Source of the DNA: Heterocephalus glaber
Lineage: Eukaryota; Chordata; Mammalia; Rodentia; Bathyergidae
NCBI RefSeq assembly: GCF_000247695.1
Contig: NW_004624734.1
Span: forward strand, 7,900,633-7,964,632
DNA: 64,000 nucleotides
Direction of reading: 5' to 3'
The position numbers and the translations under genes were made by a program. The notes beneath the pieces are model-generated. The model did no database searches and had not been told where the DNA came from. It saw nothing but the letters and a program-made list of their open reading frames with translations. Shown in pieces: positions 11,301 to 23,300 of this stretch (its first letter is position 1; each line of letters begins with the position of its first letter).

Positions 11301-14300
11301 CGAGCCAGCCATGCTTTCCTACTTCTTCCCTGGTTCATTTCCTGGGCCTGTCTGTTGCGTGGCTCTTTGGCCTGGGCCTTGTTCTTCCGTCTCCAGGAAG
11401 GTGGGGACTCTCCATCCTCCTGGTCACACTGGTGGGGATCCTCTGGCCCCAGGGACTGCTGTCCCAGTTCCCTGGCTCTGGGCCTTGTGGCGCTCTACTG
11501 ACCACCAAAGGCCCTGCCCTCCTGCATCCCACAAATACTGGGGAGTCGGGAACACCAGACCAGGGAGGGACGCTGGGCACCCCTGGGTCTGTGGCCAAAC
11601 ACTCTCTAAACCCACTCCGCTGGTGCTCACTCGCTCTGTCCTTCCCCACATCAGCCCGAAGGCCTTTGGTGGGCCCTGTTGCGCAGAGCTCTGACCTGGA
11701 CGGGATGTGGCTGTGGGGGGAGGGCCATTAAAATTCACTTTAACAAGCGCTGAGCATCAAAACAGAGGGTCATTTTCTCTGTGAAAGTGCTCGAGTTGCC
11801 ACCAGAGGGCGCCGCGGCCAAGGCTTTTCGGCTGCCGAGGGCTGCGGTACCTACTGCACCACCGCACACCGCAGCCTGCTGCTTTGCTCCGCGTGGTGGC
11901 CCTTACACAGTGAGGAGCTGCGGATTTTCGTGGTCGATCTCTCTCCATGTTCTGACATTATGTTTCCTCTACCCTCAGAGCCTAGAACAGTGCCCAGCAC
12001 TGGAGGTGCTTATAATCATCTGTTACATAAATGAGGAGAAGGAAGGAAGGAAAATAAAGGGGTCAGAAAGAATGGAGGAGCCAAGCATGGTGGTGCCCAC
12101 CTGTAATCCTGGCACTTGGGAGGCTGAGGCAGGAAGATCGCCATGAGTTCCAAGCCAGCCTGGGCTGCACAGTGAGACCCTGTTTCAATTCTGCCACCCC
12201 AAAAGGAATGAAGTAAGGAGGGGGAGAAAGGCCCCAGTTATGTAGGGTTCCAGAGGCCTGGCTGTTGCAGCTCAGGCACGTGCACCGGAGCTTACCTTCA
12301 GGGACCTGTGCAGGGTCCGGTAGTCAGAGGAGAGCTGATCCATTTTGTGCTGGTGGCTGGAATCCCCCCGGACAAGAGGCCTCATGGCCTCTATCTGCAT
12401 CTCCAGCTCCAGTCCCTCCTCCTGCAGGCCCTGCAGCAAGAGAGAAAGAGTGCTTGGTCCCTGCCTGCCCGCAGCCACCAGTTCGAGGACAGCCTCGGCT
12501 ACACAGTGAGTTCAAGGCCAGGCTGAACGGCATAGAGACCCCATCTAAAAAACCAAAAACAAAAGCAAGTTCTTTATCCAGCTAACACTTAACACTGATC
12601 AGCCCATGCACAGTCCACGGGTGATCTAAACATATATTCTTACTAACGGCAAATCAACATATGAAAAAATGTTCAACATCACTGCTCATCTGAGATGCAG
12701 ATGAAAACAACGCTGAGATTCCACCTCACTCCAGAAAGAATGGCTGCTATCAAGAAATCAACCAATAACAAATGCTGGCAGGGCTGTGGGGAGAAAGGAA
12801 CACTACTCCACTGCTGGTGGGAGTGTAGACTGGTGCAACCACTGTGGAAATCAGTGTGGAGATTTCTCAAAAAACTAAAACTAGAGGTTCCATTTGACCC
12901 AGCTAGTCCCCTGCTGGGTACCTTCCCCAAAGAATTAAAAGCATCAGACCACAGTGATATATGCACACCCATGTTTATAGCAGCAGTTTGTAACAGCTAA
13001 ATCTTGGAAACAGCCCAAATGCCATCAGCTGACGAGTAGGTAAAGAAGATGTGGTTTTGTTTTTTTTATATAAAATGGAATACTACTCTGCCATAAAGAA
13101 GGATGAGCTTCAGACATTTATAGCTAAATGGATGGACCTTGAGACCATACTCCTAAGTGAAATAAATCAAACACACACATTAAATACCTCATTGTTTCTC
13201 TGCTGTGAGAAACTGAATGTGAAAATAAGGACTGAGATGTATAATGGATGTTGGGAAATGGGAAGAAAGTGTTCAGACGGGAGGGGAACAAGGGAGGAGG
13301 GAGGGAGAAAGGAAGGGACAAGAAAGAAGTGAAAATAGAAGGAAAAAATGGAAACAAAGCTTCTGTACACAGGGAGGGGAGGGGGCTTGGGGGAGGGAAT
13401 GGGATAAAATAAAATTCATTAAAAATATGTTCTCACTCTCAGAAGTGGCAGATTCACCTAAACGCTTCTCAACCCTTGGGACTAATTAGCAAAGTAACGG
13501 TAGTGTTAAGTAAGTCTAGTGGTAGACTTTGGAACTGAGGGGGAAATAAAAGGCCTACTTATTATTTTGCTAGAGTCAAGAATCAGCAGTTTGGTTCATT
13601 AATTTTGTATCATTAACATGTGCCAGGAATTGTAGCAATAGTAATAAAAAAGAATCAGCAGTTTGGGGGCGTCAAAGGCTCTGCTGAGGCTGGGGACCCC
13701 CAGATAAACAAGCAGAGATTCCCCGAAAGAAATCAGCTCTCAACCCAGGATCTAAACCTTGGCTGGAGCTGGCCGCTGCCTGTTGGCCACAAGAGGGCGC
13801 TGCTTCCAGGTACAACTGGGTCCCTGAGCGGGACCCCTTACCTGCAGCCGCAGGAGCTGGGCCTTTTTCCCCGGAAGGTCCGGCTGAAGCCCTTTCTCAG
13901 CTTGGACCCTGGCCCGGAGGTCCAGCAGCTTCTTCTGCAGGGGCTCGAAAGCAGCCCCAAAGTCTTTGTGCTGAGCAAGCGAACTCTAGAGAGAGAACAG
14001 GCAGCTGCGCGCTTAGAGCTTCACATCCGGGCACCTCGGAAGACCTGCACTTGGATCGGGTGGCGTCGTCCTGGCCAACTCGCACGCTAGGGCCCCCTCC
14101 TCCAGGAAGCCTCCCCTGAGCCCTGGTGCCTGTCCTTGGGTTCACGCCTAACTCTTTGGCCACGCCCTGTTAGAACTGGCCAAAGTACCCCCCCCCCCAG
14201 GGGCCGGTTTGTGTAAATAAAGTTTTGCTGGGACACGGCCACTCCCATTCGTCCCCCGCTTTCCCCACCACAGTGGCAGAGTGGGGCCGGCAGAGCTTCC

Positions 14301-17300
14301 CGAACACCGACAGCGCCCAACAGTTGCAGGAGCTCCTGTGCGTGCCCCGCCGCCCTCACCTGCAGTTTGCTCTTCCTCCGCAGCAGGCCGCTGTGCAGCA
14401 GGTCTCTGTCCCGCAGGCAGCTCTCCGCCTGCTCCAGGAGGCCCGAGGCTCTCTCCTGGCCGAAGACGCTGCCCAGCAGATCCCTCTTCAGCGGCAGAGA
14501 CCCCAGCTGCTCCTTCAGGCGGGAGCTCTCCACCAGGGCCGCCTGGGGATGACAAGGCCATGAACCAAGGAGCGGGACCCTGAGTTTCATGATCCACTCT
14601 CATCCCCCCAAGTCCATCCTGTTCCCAAAGGTGGCGTAGGAATCCACTGCCTCCCACCCCTGCCAGGGTGGTGCAGGCCTGGGAGCGCGATGCGGGGATT
14701 CAGGAAGGCTTCCTGGAGGAGGGGACTCCGCAGAGGGCTCTGAAGTACAGGAGTTTAGCCGGCAAAGAGGGGACCGGTAGGGACTCAGAAGCCTCCTCTG
14801 GTCACACAGTGGCCCCCGTGCTGCCTGAGCTTGCATAACCCAGGTCCTCCTCCAGGAAGCGGCCCTGACCGAGTGCCGCTCCCACTCACTCCGCACACCC
14901 CTCAGCCTCTCCAGCTGTTCTAGGTGAGAACCTTTCACTTCTCTACAGATGGTGGTCTGGCGCCTGCATCTGCCCAGACTTAAGACCCTGAGCAGGGTAC
15001 AGGGCCGGGAGCAGGCGTGTGGCTGCAATCCTGGAGTGATCATTTCCTAAGCAAAGTCTTACCAGTGCTGAGGGTGGGTTCAAAGTGAAGCTTGGGGAAA
15101 TCAGAGAGGGGGCAGCACAGAGCACAGCCCCGTAAGGCCCGGGACTTCCCGGAGGGAGGTCGTTGTGGTGCACACGGCTGGGTCAGCTGCAGTGTGGCCT
15201 GACAGTGAGGGTACCCGGCCGTGCCAAGCCACGAGGGTCAGCCTCGGCCCTCTGGGGAGTCATGTTCACCCCCTGGCCCCAAGGACAGGTGCTGGGTCAC
15301 AGGAAGTAAGAACTCGGACTGGGGAGTCATGATTGCAAGTTTGGATGCTAGGTTAGCTGGGAGGCCCTGGGCAGCCGTGTGCCTGTTTCCTCTTTTGTAA
15401 GACAGGCACGGCTCGTGGGATTGTTACGGGGTTTAAATGAGATGATGCCTCTCACATTGAACACAATGCCTGATGTCCAGCAAGCACTCAGGAAGGACAG
15501 CTTCTCAGCCACGAGGGGCTGAGCTGAGTCTCCCCAAAAAGATATGGCAACATCTTAACTTCCACCAGTACCTCGGGGTGTGCTCTTTGAAAACAGGTTC
15601 TGTGCAGACTTGAGCTAAAATAAGACCACCAGGGTGTTTCTCATCCAGCATGACCAGAGTCCCTGAGCAGAGGGAAGCTCCGTTTTTTTGTTTTGTTTTG
15701 TTTTTTGAGACAGGGTCTCACTATACTTGGGGTGATCCTCCTGCCTAAGCCTCCTGAGTGCCAGCGTGTGCCACTGGGCCCGGCAAAGAGGGCAGCTCTG
15801 AACACAGGGATTTCCCAGAAGGGGACGCCACCAGGACACCCAGGAGAGGCAGCCATGGGATTCAGAGGCAGAGCTGGGGAAATGAGGACCAACAAGTCTG
15901 CCACCAAGGGATGCCCAGTATGGCTGGCAAACCCCGGAAGCTGTGAGAGGCAGGGAAGAGCTCCCCCTCCAGCCTCAGGGGAGCCCAGCCCCGAGACACC
16001 TTGATCTTGGACTCCTGGGCCCCAGACCCTCGAGACATAAACTTCTGGTGTTTTAAGCCACCCAGGGTTTGGTGCTTTGTTTGGGCAGCCAAGGCCACCT
16101 TTGGGGCTCAGCACTTTGGTTCTGGAGGCTCCTGGCTGATCCACAGAACACTCGGAGGCTGGGCGAAGGAGCTGAGCCAGAGAGCTGGAAGGGCATGGTC
16201 GTGCAAGACTGCAAGCCCAGCACTCTGGGAGGCTGAGGCAGGAGGACTGGGGGTTGGAGGTCAGCCGGTACAACCTAGCAACTTAGTGAGATCAAAATGT
16301 AAAAAGAGCCCAGGACGTTGTTGAGTGCAAAGACTCTGAGTTCAGTCCTCAAAGAGTTGGCAATTTGAGCCCCAGCCTACAAAATCCAGCCAGGCAGGTG
16401 AGGGTGGTACAAGGCCAGCGTGCAAATAGCAGGCAGTGTCTGATCGCCAGAAAACTCAAATCCCAGCCCCGCCTGCTCTCACCTGCAGCTCCTGGGCCCA
16501 GGGCCCTGAGCCACACTCTAGAAAGAGTCGGCTTCACCTCTGGCCTCACTAGGTCCTGGTTTGCTTTCTACCTCACTGATGAGGAGAAGATGGAAAAACG
16601 ACAGTGACAGAGTGGGGACTCCCTGTGGGGAGGTCAGGCAGGGCTGAGTCCTCAAGTAGGATGTGTCCTCTGTCCAGGACGGGATCCCTCAACAGTTCAG
16701 TCATGATAAAACAGTTCTTCCACCTTGCAGAGCTGTGTCTGGAACCCGAGGTGAAAGCAGGCATGAGAACATTAGCCAGGAATCTGCTACCCGCAGTTCA
16801 GCCCGGCTCAGCCTCTCCCTGAAAAATGACCTTGAACAAGCACCTTAACTTCTCACTGGCTCCCAACAGTTCCTCCTGTGCCAGTGAGGATCATGGTAGA
16901 CATGGGACCCAAAACTTGTACACATAGATACAGATCTGCCACATCTCAATTAAGGCAGTGAAAACCTGGAAAGAATCAGTGGATGTACTTAAATTATACA
17001 TACTATAGGGTGGAAAATTACACAGCTGCTAAAAATGATCGCTTTCTTTGAGTGATTTTTAACTGCTGCCCAAGGCAAAGGCCAAAGGTGTGGGGAGAAA
17101 ATATCACATACAACTATATGGCCTAACCCTAAACACACAGAAACTGCAATTAATCTAATCTCCTGTCTCTTGCTGACCATGTCTCATGGAAACATCCAGT
17201 TGGATTTCATCAGATACAAAGGGCAGACTTAGGATGCTCTGACTTAAAGCTGAGGCTTGTGGCACTCATGAAATTCACCTTGGGGCATCTTGAAAAGGTG

Positions 17301-20300
17301 ACCATCACCTTCGGAACCTGGCCATGGAGCAAGGGGCCTACGGACCTTTGGAAGAAGGACCATGCTCTGCAACTTAAAACAAAGGAAAGAGTCAGGCATG
17401 GTGGTGCTACCCTAAGGCAGGAGGTTTTCCACAAGTTCAAGGTGAGCTTGGGCTACATAGTAAGTTCAAGGCCAGGCTGAATCTCACAGCAAGACGCTGT
17501 TTCAAACAAAACAAAACAATAGCGAGAGAAAATGAACTGTTCTTTCAACATGAGCCCCAGACAGAAAATCACAAGGTTAAATACTCTAAAATGCAGGCCT
17601 TGGGCTGTGGCCGAGCAGTGTCCTCAGAGGTGGGTGGGTGCCAACCCTGGTTAATGATTCTCCCAGTAATACCAGGCTGCACAGAAAAGGCAATGGAAGA
17701 AGTGTCCCAACATATTAAGAGCAGTCCTATGGCTTGTGGGACTGTGGGGGTTTTTGTTTTCTTCTTCAGAAATCTTTATGTTCCCCAAACATGGATCCCT
17801 TTCATAACCAGATTGAAAATGGGTGTAAAATGGAGGCTGCCACCAGGCACATTTTGGAGTCTCTTCTCCCTCTAAGAATCTCTGGATGCAAAAACATTTT
17901 GTGGACTTCAGAGTTCAGTGATAATAAGGCAATGTTTACAGCAAACTGGGCCTTTGTGCAGCCAGGCATCGAGGGAGACACTGCTGGCTGCTCACCCCAC
18001 AGCCGTTCTTCCTGGTCCCTCAGCAAACAAGCAGCATCTTGTTTGGGAATCTGGGTACCCAGCAAAGGATCCAGGATTATAGCATCATTGGTACCAACGG
18101 CCCATAGCAGTCCCATCATCCTCAGCCAGAGATTGGTCCAGGGATGGTCACGTGGCCTTGTGCAGCCAATGAGATGCGAGGGCTGTGTGCTGGGGCTTGT
18201 GGGAGGCTTTTCCTCCCTGTGACAGTGGATGTGGTGATAGAGCCACTTCGCCCCCCACGCAACAGATGTTGCTGCTCATGGGAAGATGCATGTGTAGAGT
18301 GGCAGCAGCCACCCTGGCACTAGAAAGACATAGCTTTGGACTAGAAAGAGCCTGGTTCTGGTTACACTGTCTAGTTGTAAGTCAGCCTGCACATCTATTT
18401 TAAGCCACCACTTGTCAGGTTTTTTGTCACTTGTAGCCACAGCATAGGTAATGGTCTGAAACAGAACTGCTAAAGCTGTCCTAGAGGACGGCCCATCCTG
18501 GGGTCCCAAAGTGGGGCCCCGGACACTTCCAGGTGGGAGCGGAGTCCTGGGGTCACACCATGCTTCTCCTTCTACCCTAGAACGGAGGATGACCTTTGTC
18601 ACTGACAAGTAATGACACTTGCTGTGCACTTCAGACCCACCCTCAGGGAGCAGTGAGCTCAATCCAAATATCGGAGGACCCAGGGACATGCCAGTCCCTG
18701 GGAGTGGGGGTGACACATCATGCATCAGCCGACAGTCTCCCCAGCACAGAGGCAGCCATCCTGGCTGGAGCAGGGTTACCTTGATCTGGGGCAGGAAGGT
18801 GTGGATGGAGGGCAGGTCTGGCAGGCTGATGGTGACATCCAGGAGCCGCTGGGCCAGGGCCCGCCACAGCTGCAGATCATGGAGGGGTCGCTGGAAGCAT
18901 TGCCACAGGGCCACCCTGGTGGCATTGCACAGCCTGGTGCTCTTCCCCTTCATGCTGCAAGGACCGGCAGGGCACAGACGTGAGAGGAGAGGGGTCAGTG
19001 CCGTTGTGTCCATGGCGGGAGACAAGCTGTAAGTGGGAGGGGCTTCGGTGCACTGAGATGGGCAGGCCTTAGCCACGTGTCTGGGGCTTCCTGAGGGTGA
19101 GCCCAGGGCTCCCTGGATGCGCGGGCTCTTGTGTAAGTGAGATGTGTGAGCAAGTGAAAGGGCTGGGAACAGCCGTGTGACCCTTGGTCACTCTCCTCAC
19201 CTGGGAAGTGGGAACACAGGGCCCATCCCATAGTGCTCTGATGAGCACTAAATGAGATGACACATGAGATTTCTCCCAGGAGCAGAAGACTATTTAGGCA
19301 AGGCAGGATGGTACATGCCTATAACCCCAGCAGCACAGGAGGCTGACACAGGATTGCCACGAGTCCAGGCCAGCCTGGGCGACATAGTGAGTTCAAGACC
19401 AGCCTGAAGTACATAATGAGACCCGGGACTTCCCACTGGGAACATAAAAAAAGCTTAACCTGATGTTTAAAATGGACTAAACAACAGCAATGTGAGTCTA
19501 CATCCAAAGTTACTCTGTCCTGGAGGGCATCTGTGGGTGTGGATGAAAGAGGTACAAACCTGAGCTTGTGCCAGCCCTGGGCAAGGGCACAGCACAGTGG
19601 CCTGGTTGGCATTAAGCTGGGACCTCAGAGGCCTGTGAGTAGGAGTCCAGGGCGCTGCAAGGGAGCCACCCTCAGGGAGCCCTGCAGCCCAGACTCGTGG
19701 GGAAATCGCTGTGACCCTAAACTGGCACTGCCCTCCGGGAGCAAACAAAAGCCTTTCTTTTGTTTTGGACAGGGTCTCACTCTGTAATTCAGGCTGGCCT
19801 TGAACTCACTATGTAGTCCAGGCTAGTTTCAAACCTGTGGCAATCCTCCTGCCTCAGCCTGCCAAGTGCTGGGATTATAGGTATGTGCCCCCATGCCCGG
19901 CAAGCCCATTTGTTTTCTACAAGTAATCTTTCAAATAATTTCTTCAAAATAGCCGCGCATGGTGGCACTGACCTGTAATTGCAGCACTCTGGAAGACTGA
20001 GGGAGGAGCACCAAGAATTTGAGCCTAGCCTGGGCAGTTTAGAGACTTAGTGAGATCTTATCTCAGAATAAAAGATAAAAAGGGCTGGGGATGGAGCTTA
20101 GTGTAAAGGCCCTGGGCTCGGCCCCCAGTACAAAGAAGGAAAGAAAAAGAAAGAAAGGAAGGAAGGAAGGAAGGAAGGTAAGAGAGAGGAAAATAAATCC
20201 TCCAAGTAATAATTTCTAGAAATTTTTCAAATGTAAGGTGCAGCACCAGACATGGACCGCAACCCTGAAGCCTTGGGAAGAGAAGCAGAGGCCCCAGAAG

Positions 20301-23300
20301 ACCCTGGGCCACTCTACCCTGCTGCCTTGGGCCCAGCAAGTCCAACCCTGACCGTGGCCTCCCTCTGGGGCTCCAGGCTGCTGTCCCCATCTCACAGGTG
20401 TGGCTTGAGGGATACACAGCAAAGGTGGGAGCCCGCCTGCCTTCCGAGGACACCGCACACCAAGCAGTGCTGCGGGGGAGGCTGCCAAGCTCACGTGCAG
20501 CTCTGGGCCAGAGTGAGGCCCAAGATGGCCGCCCTGTTTCACTCTCTCCTGGTTGGAGGCAAGGGGTGGCTTTTATCTCCTGCACAGCCCCCCCCAGTGC
20601 TAAATGGCTCAAAGAAACTTGATGGGAGGGGTGCATGGGCTACCCCACAAGGAAGAAGCAATGCACAACAAATCAGAAGGGACAGCGCTGGACCCAAGTG
20701 GACCTGTAATCAGAGTGCCAGGTTCTGAAGACCCATGAATACCTCTTGAATTCCTGGATGGCGGCCACCACACTGTCACACAGCGGCTGCAGGTTAGGGA
20801 GGGCAACAAGCTCCTTCAGCTGGGCCTGCAGCTGGTCCACCCGCGGCTCCTCCGAGGCCAGTGTTGCCCTCGACACCTGCAGGACAAGACAACCCCCGGG
20901 GGGCGATGAGGCTCCTCCGGGGACAGTGGGGCGTGAAGGGAGGGTGTGTGACAGGGTGGAGAAACCTGTCACCAAGGGCAGGACCGGCTCCCTGGAGCTT
21001 GCAGAAGTCCTCTTTCTTCCTACGGACAGAGCCTGTGTACTACTGCTCAGGGAACTCAGGTACCAAAGACCAGGAAAACCAGGCAGGTGTGCTTGAGGCT
21101 TGGTGCGATTTGGCAGCTGCCACGGCTTGGCCGGATGCTGCTTACCGAGTAGAGCCTCCAGCGGGCCACCAGCTCATCTTCAGTCCCCACTGTCATCACC
21201 GTTGCTGAGGGCTCCAGCCCGCCCTGGGCCAGCCTCTGGAGGCCCTTCCGGAACTCTCCGAGCTCGGCCTCCAGCCACTGGATCCGCTGCTCACCGGCAC
21301 CCTTGGATGAGAGCAGGTCCTGCAGCTGTGCCTTCTCCGCCTCCCAGAGGACCCGCCGCTTCTGCAGGACCTTCCGCATCTCCTCCAGGTCCCTGGTGAT
21401 TTTCTCGGCACCCAAGGGAGAGGTGTTCTGTATGATGCAGGCAGACTGTGCCTCCAGCCTCCTCAAAGACTCCTCACCCTGGGAGAAATCCTTGGTGATG
21501 TCCTGCAGGAGACAGGGGACAAGCAAACACTCAGGTGCTTTCCAGAGCAGACCTGGCCAAGGGGTGGACCGTGCCTTCAGGAAATTTACTCCCTCCCAAG
21601 CCTTCTTCACACCAGTGGATTTAGTCAAGGAAGTCTGGTGGGTGCCTCTCTATCTCTAGCACTTTCTCCATTTCTTAATCTTCCTTTTTAGCCAACCGGC
21701 TTGGAACTGTCAGCAGGCAACACGGTTCTGCCTAACAGAACCTGGCAGCACCACTTGGTTTCACAGTGTTTATTTAAATGGTTATCTACTCATTATGAAC
21801 GCTACTGGTTTTTACATTTATGACAATAACTTCAGTTTTTTTCCTAAATAATGTCGGTTTTTAAAAATAGTAACTCAGGTTAAAGACAAACATGAAAGAA
21901 AGAGGCCAGGTATAGTGATGTACACCTGTAGTCCCAACACTGAGGAGGCAGGAGGATCACTGTGAGTTTTGGGCCAGCCTGGGCTGCATAGGGAGTTCAA
22001 GTTTAGCCCAAACTACATATTGAGCCTCTGTCTGAACCCCCACCCCAAAAAGTACAGCTGCCTTACCACTGTAGTGAAAATTATGAGGTGGTCATTGAAT
22101 TACTGAAGATAATCTACACCCTCATTCTGCAGAGAAGTTGGAGGTTTTGCCGAAGCCACATGCTGGTGACAAGGTCAAGTAGACTCAGATCTCTCAGCCA
22201 CAGGCCTGAGGGCTGCCCTGGGCTCCTAACCCTGGGCCCTGCTCCTAACCCTGGGCCAATTCCGGTGGGACTGCTCTGTGGTGGGTGCTCTCCTGGGTGG
22301 TGCAGGACCTATAGCAGCAACCGTGGCTTGCACCCACTAGAACCCAGTAGCAGCAGCCATCCTCAGCTGTGACAAATAAAACCCTCTGGACGTTGCCGTG
22401 GGCCCGTGCACTAGAGCCCTGCAGTCCTGTGGCCCTGTTGTCCAAATGCCTGGCTGGCTCAGAGTTCTTTCAGGCAGCCCAGGGCCCCGGTGCTTTGCCC
22501 CAGAACCTTTGCCTGTCCCAGAGGGAGGTCTGCGTGTCCTGGATGTTTTGTCTCACCAGGGTGTGACACCGGCGGGGGCCCTGCGGAGCTTACCTGCAGC
22601 TCAGAGAGGTGGAGCTCGGCGGACAGATGGCAGCGGCTGCCCACGCAGTTCTGCACCTTCTCCACCAGTGCCCTCAGCCACAGCTGGAACTCATCCACGC
22701 CTACCTGGTACTCCTCATGCTCCTGGGCCACCCTCGCCAGCAGGTCCACCCGGTTCTGCAGAAAGGACATGGCCCACCGTGAGGGTCCCAACCTTAGGGG
22801 GGAGAAAGCCCACAGCTTGCCTGGACATGTGTGTGTATCTGTGAGTGTGTGTTGGGGTGCAGTCAACACTCAGCTCGGCCCCCGCACTGGAGACAGACCC
22901 TGGCACCACGCCGGGAGACTCTTGGCTTTAGGGACCCAAGCGTGTGGGTGGAGGCCCTGTCAACCTACAGCTGGCCTGTTCTTCCCTGCCTGGGTGCGGT
23001 GACAGAAACAATGACAACAACATGGCTGCAGGACGCCCTCTCTCTAGCTGAGTGTGGTGGTACACACCAGTGATCCCTGCCACTCAAAAGGCCGAGACTG
23101 GAAGACTACAAGTTCAGGGCCAGCTTGGGCCCTTCAGGGAGGCCATGTCTCAAAATAAAATAAAAAGGGCTGGAGATGTGGCTCGGTGGCATGGCACTTG
23201 CCCAGGGTGCACGACGCCTGGGGTTCAGTCCCTAGTACTGTGGGCAGGGAAAAAAATTTACTTTTGCAAAGGGGAGGGAAAGCCAAGAGTTGGGAGGAGG

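Larger units (their letters stand above)
14543..18779. other. Intron between coding exons 7 and 8
   Basis: 4.2 kb. It contains a MIR (about 15310-15500), an MLT1-like LTR (about 15525-16095) interrupted by a B1 (15685-15783), a B1+ID dimer (16190-16352) and a B1 (17391-17516). Unassigned old-repeat-like sequence lies at 16965-17190 and 18100-18430. Confidence 0.7.
18955..20742. other. Intron between coding exons 6 and 7
   Basis: 1.8 kb. It holds a MIR (about 19143-19290), three SINEs (19297-19425, 19756-19903, 19950-20135) and a GAAA/GGAA tract. The remainder, 20200-20742, is unique. Confidence 0.75.

Noticed and set aside
11712..11729. Minus-strand codons for NGPPPT inside the intron before exon 11, resembling the nesprin KASH end
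   Set aside because: There is no stop after the T codon, the upstream frame is closed by a nearby TGA, there is no leucine-rich membrane helix before it, and the position is in the middle of the rod-coding exons. It is best explained as chance.
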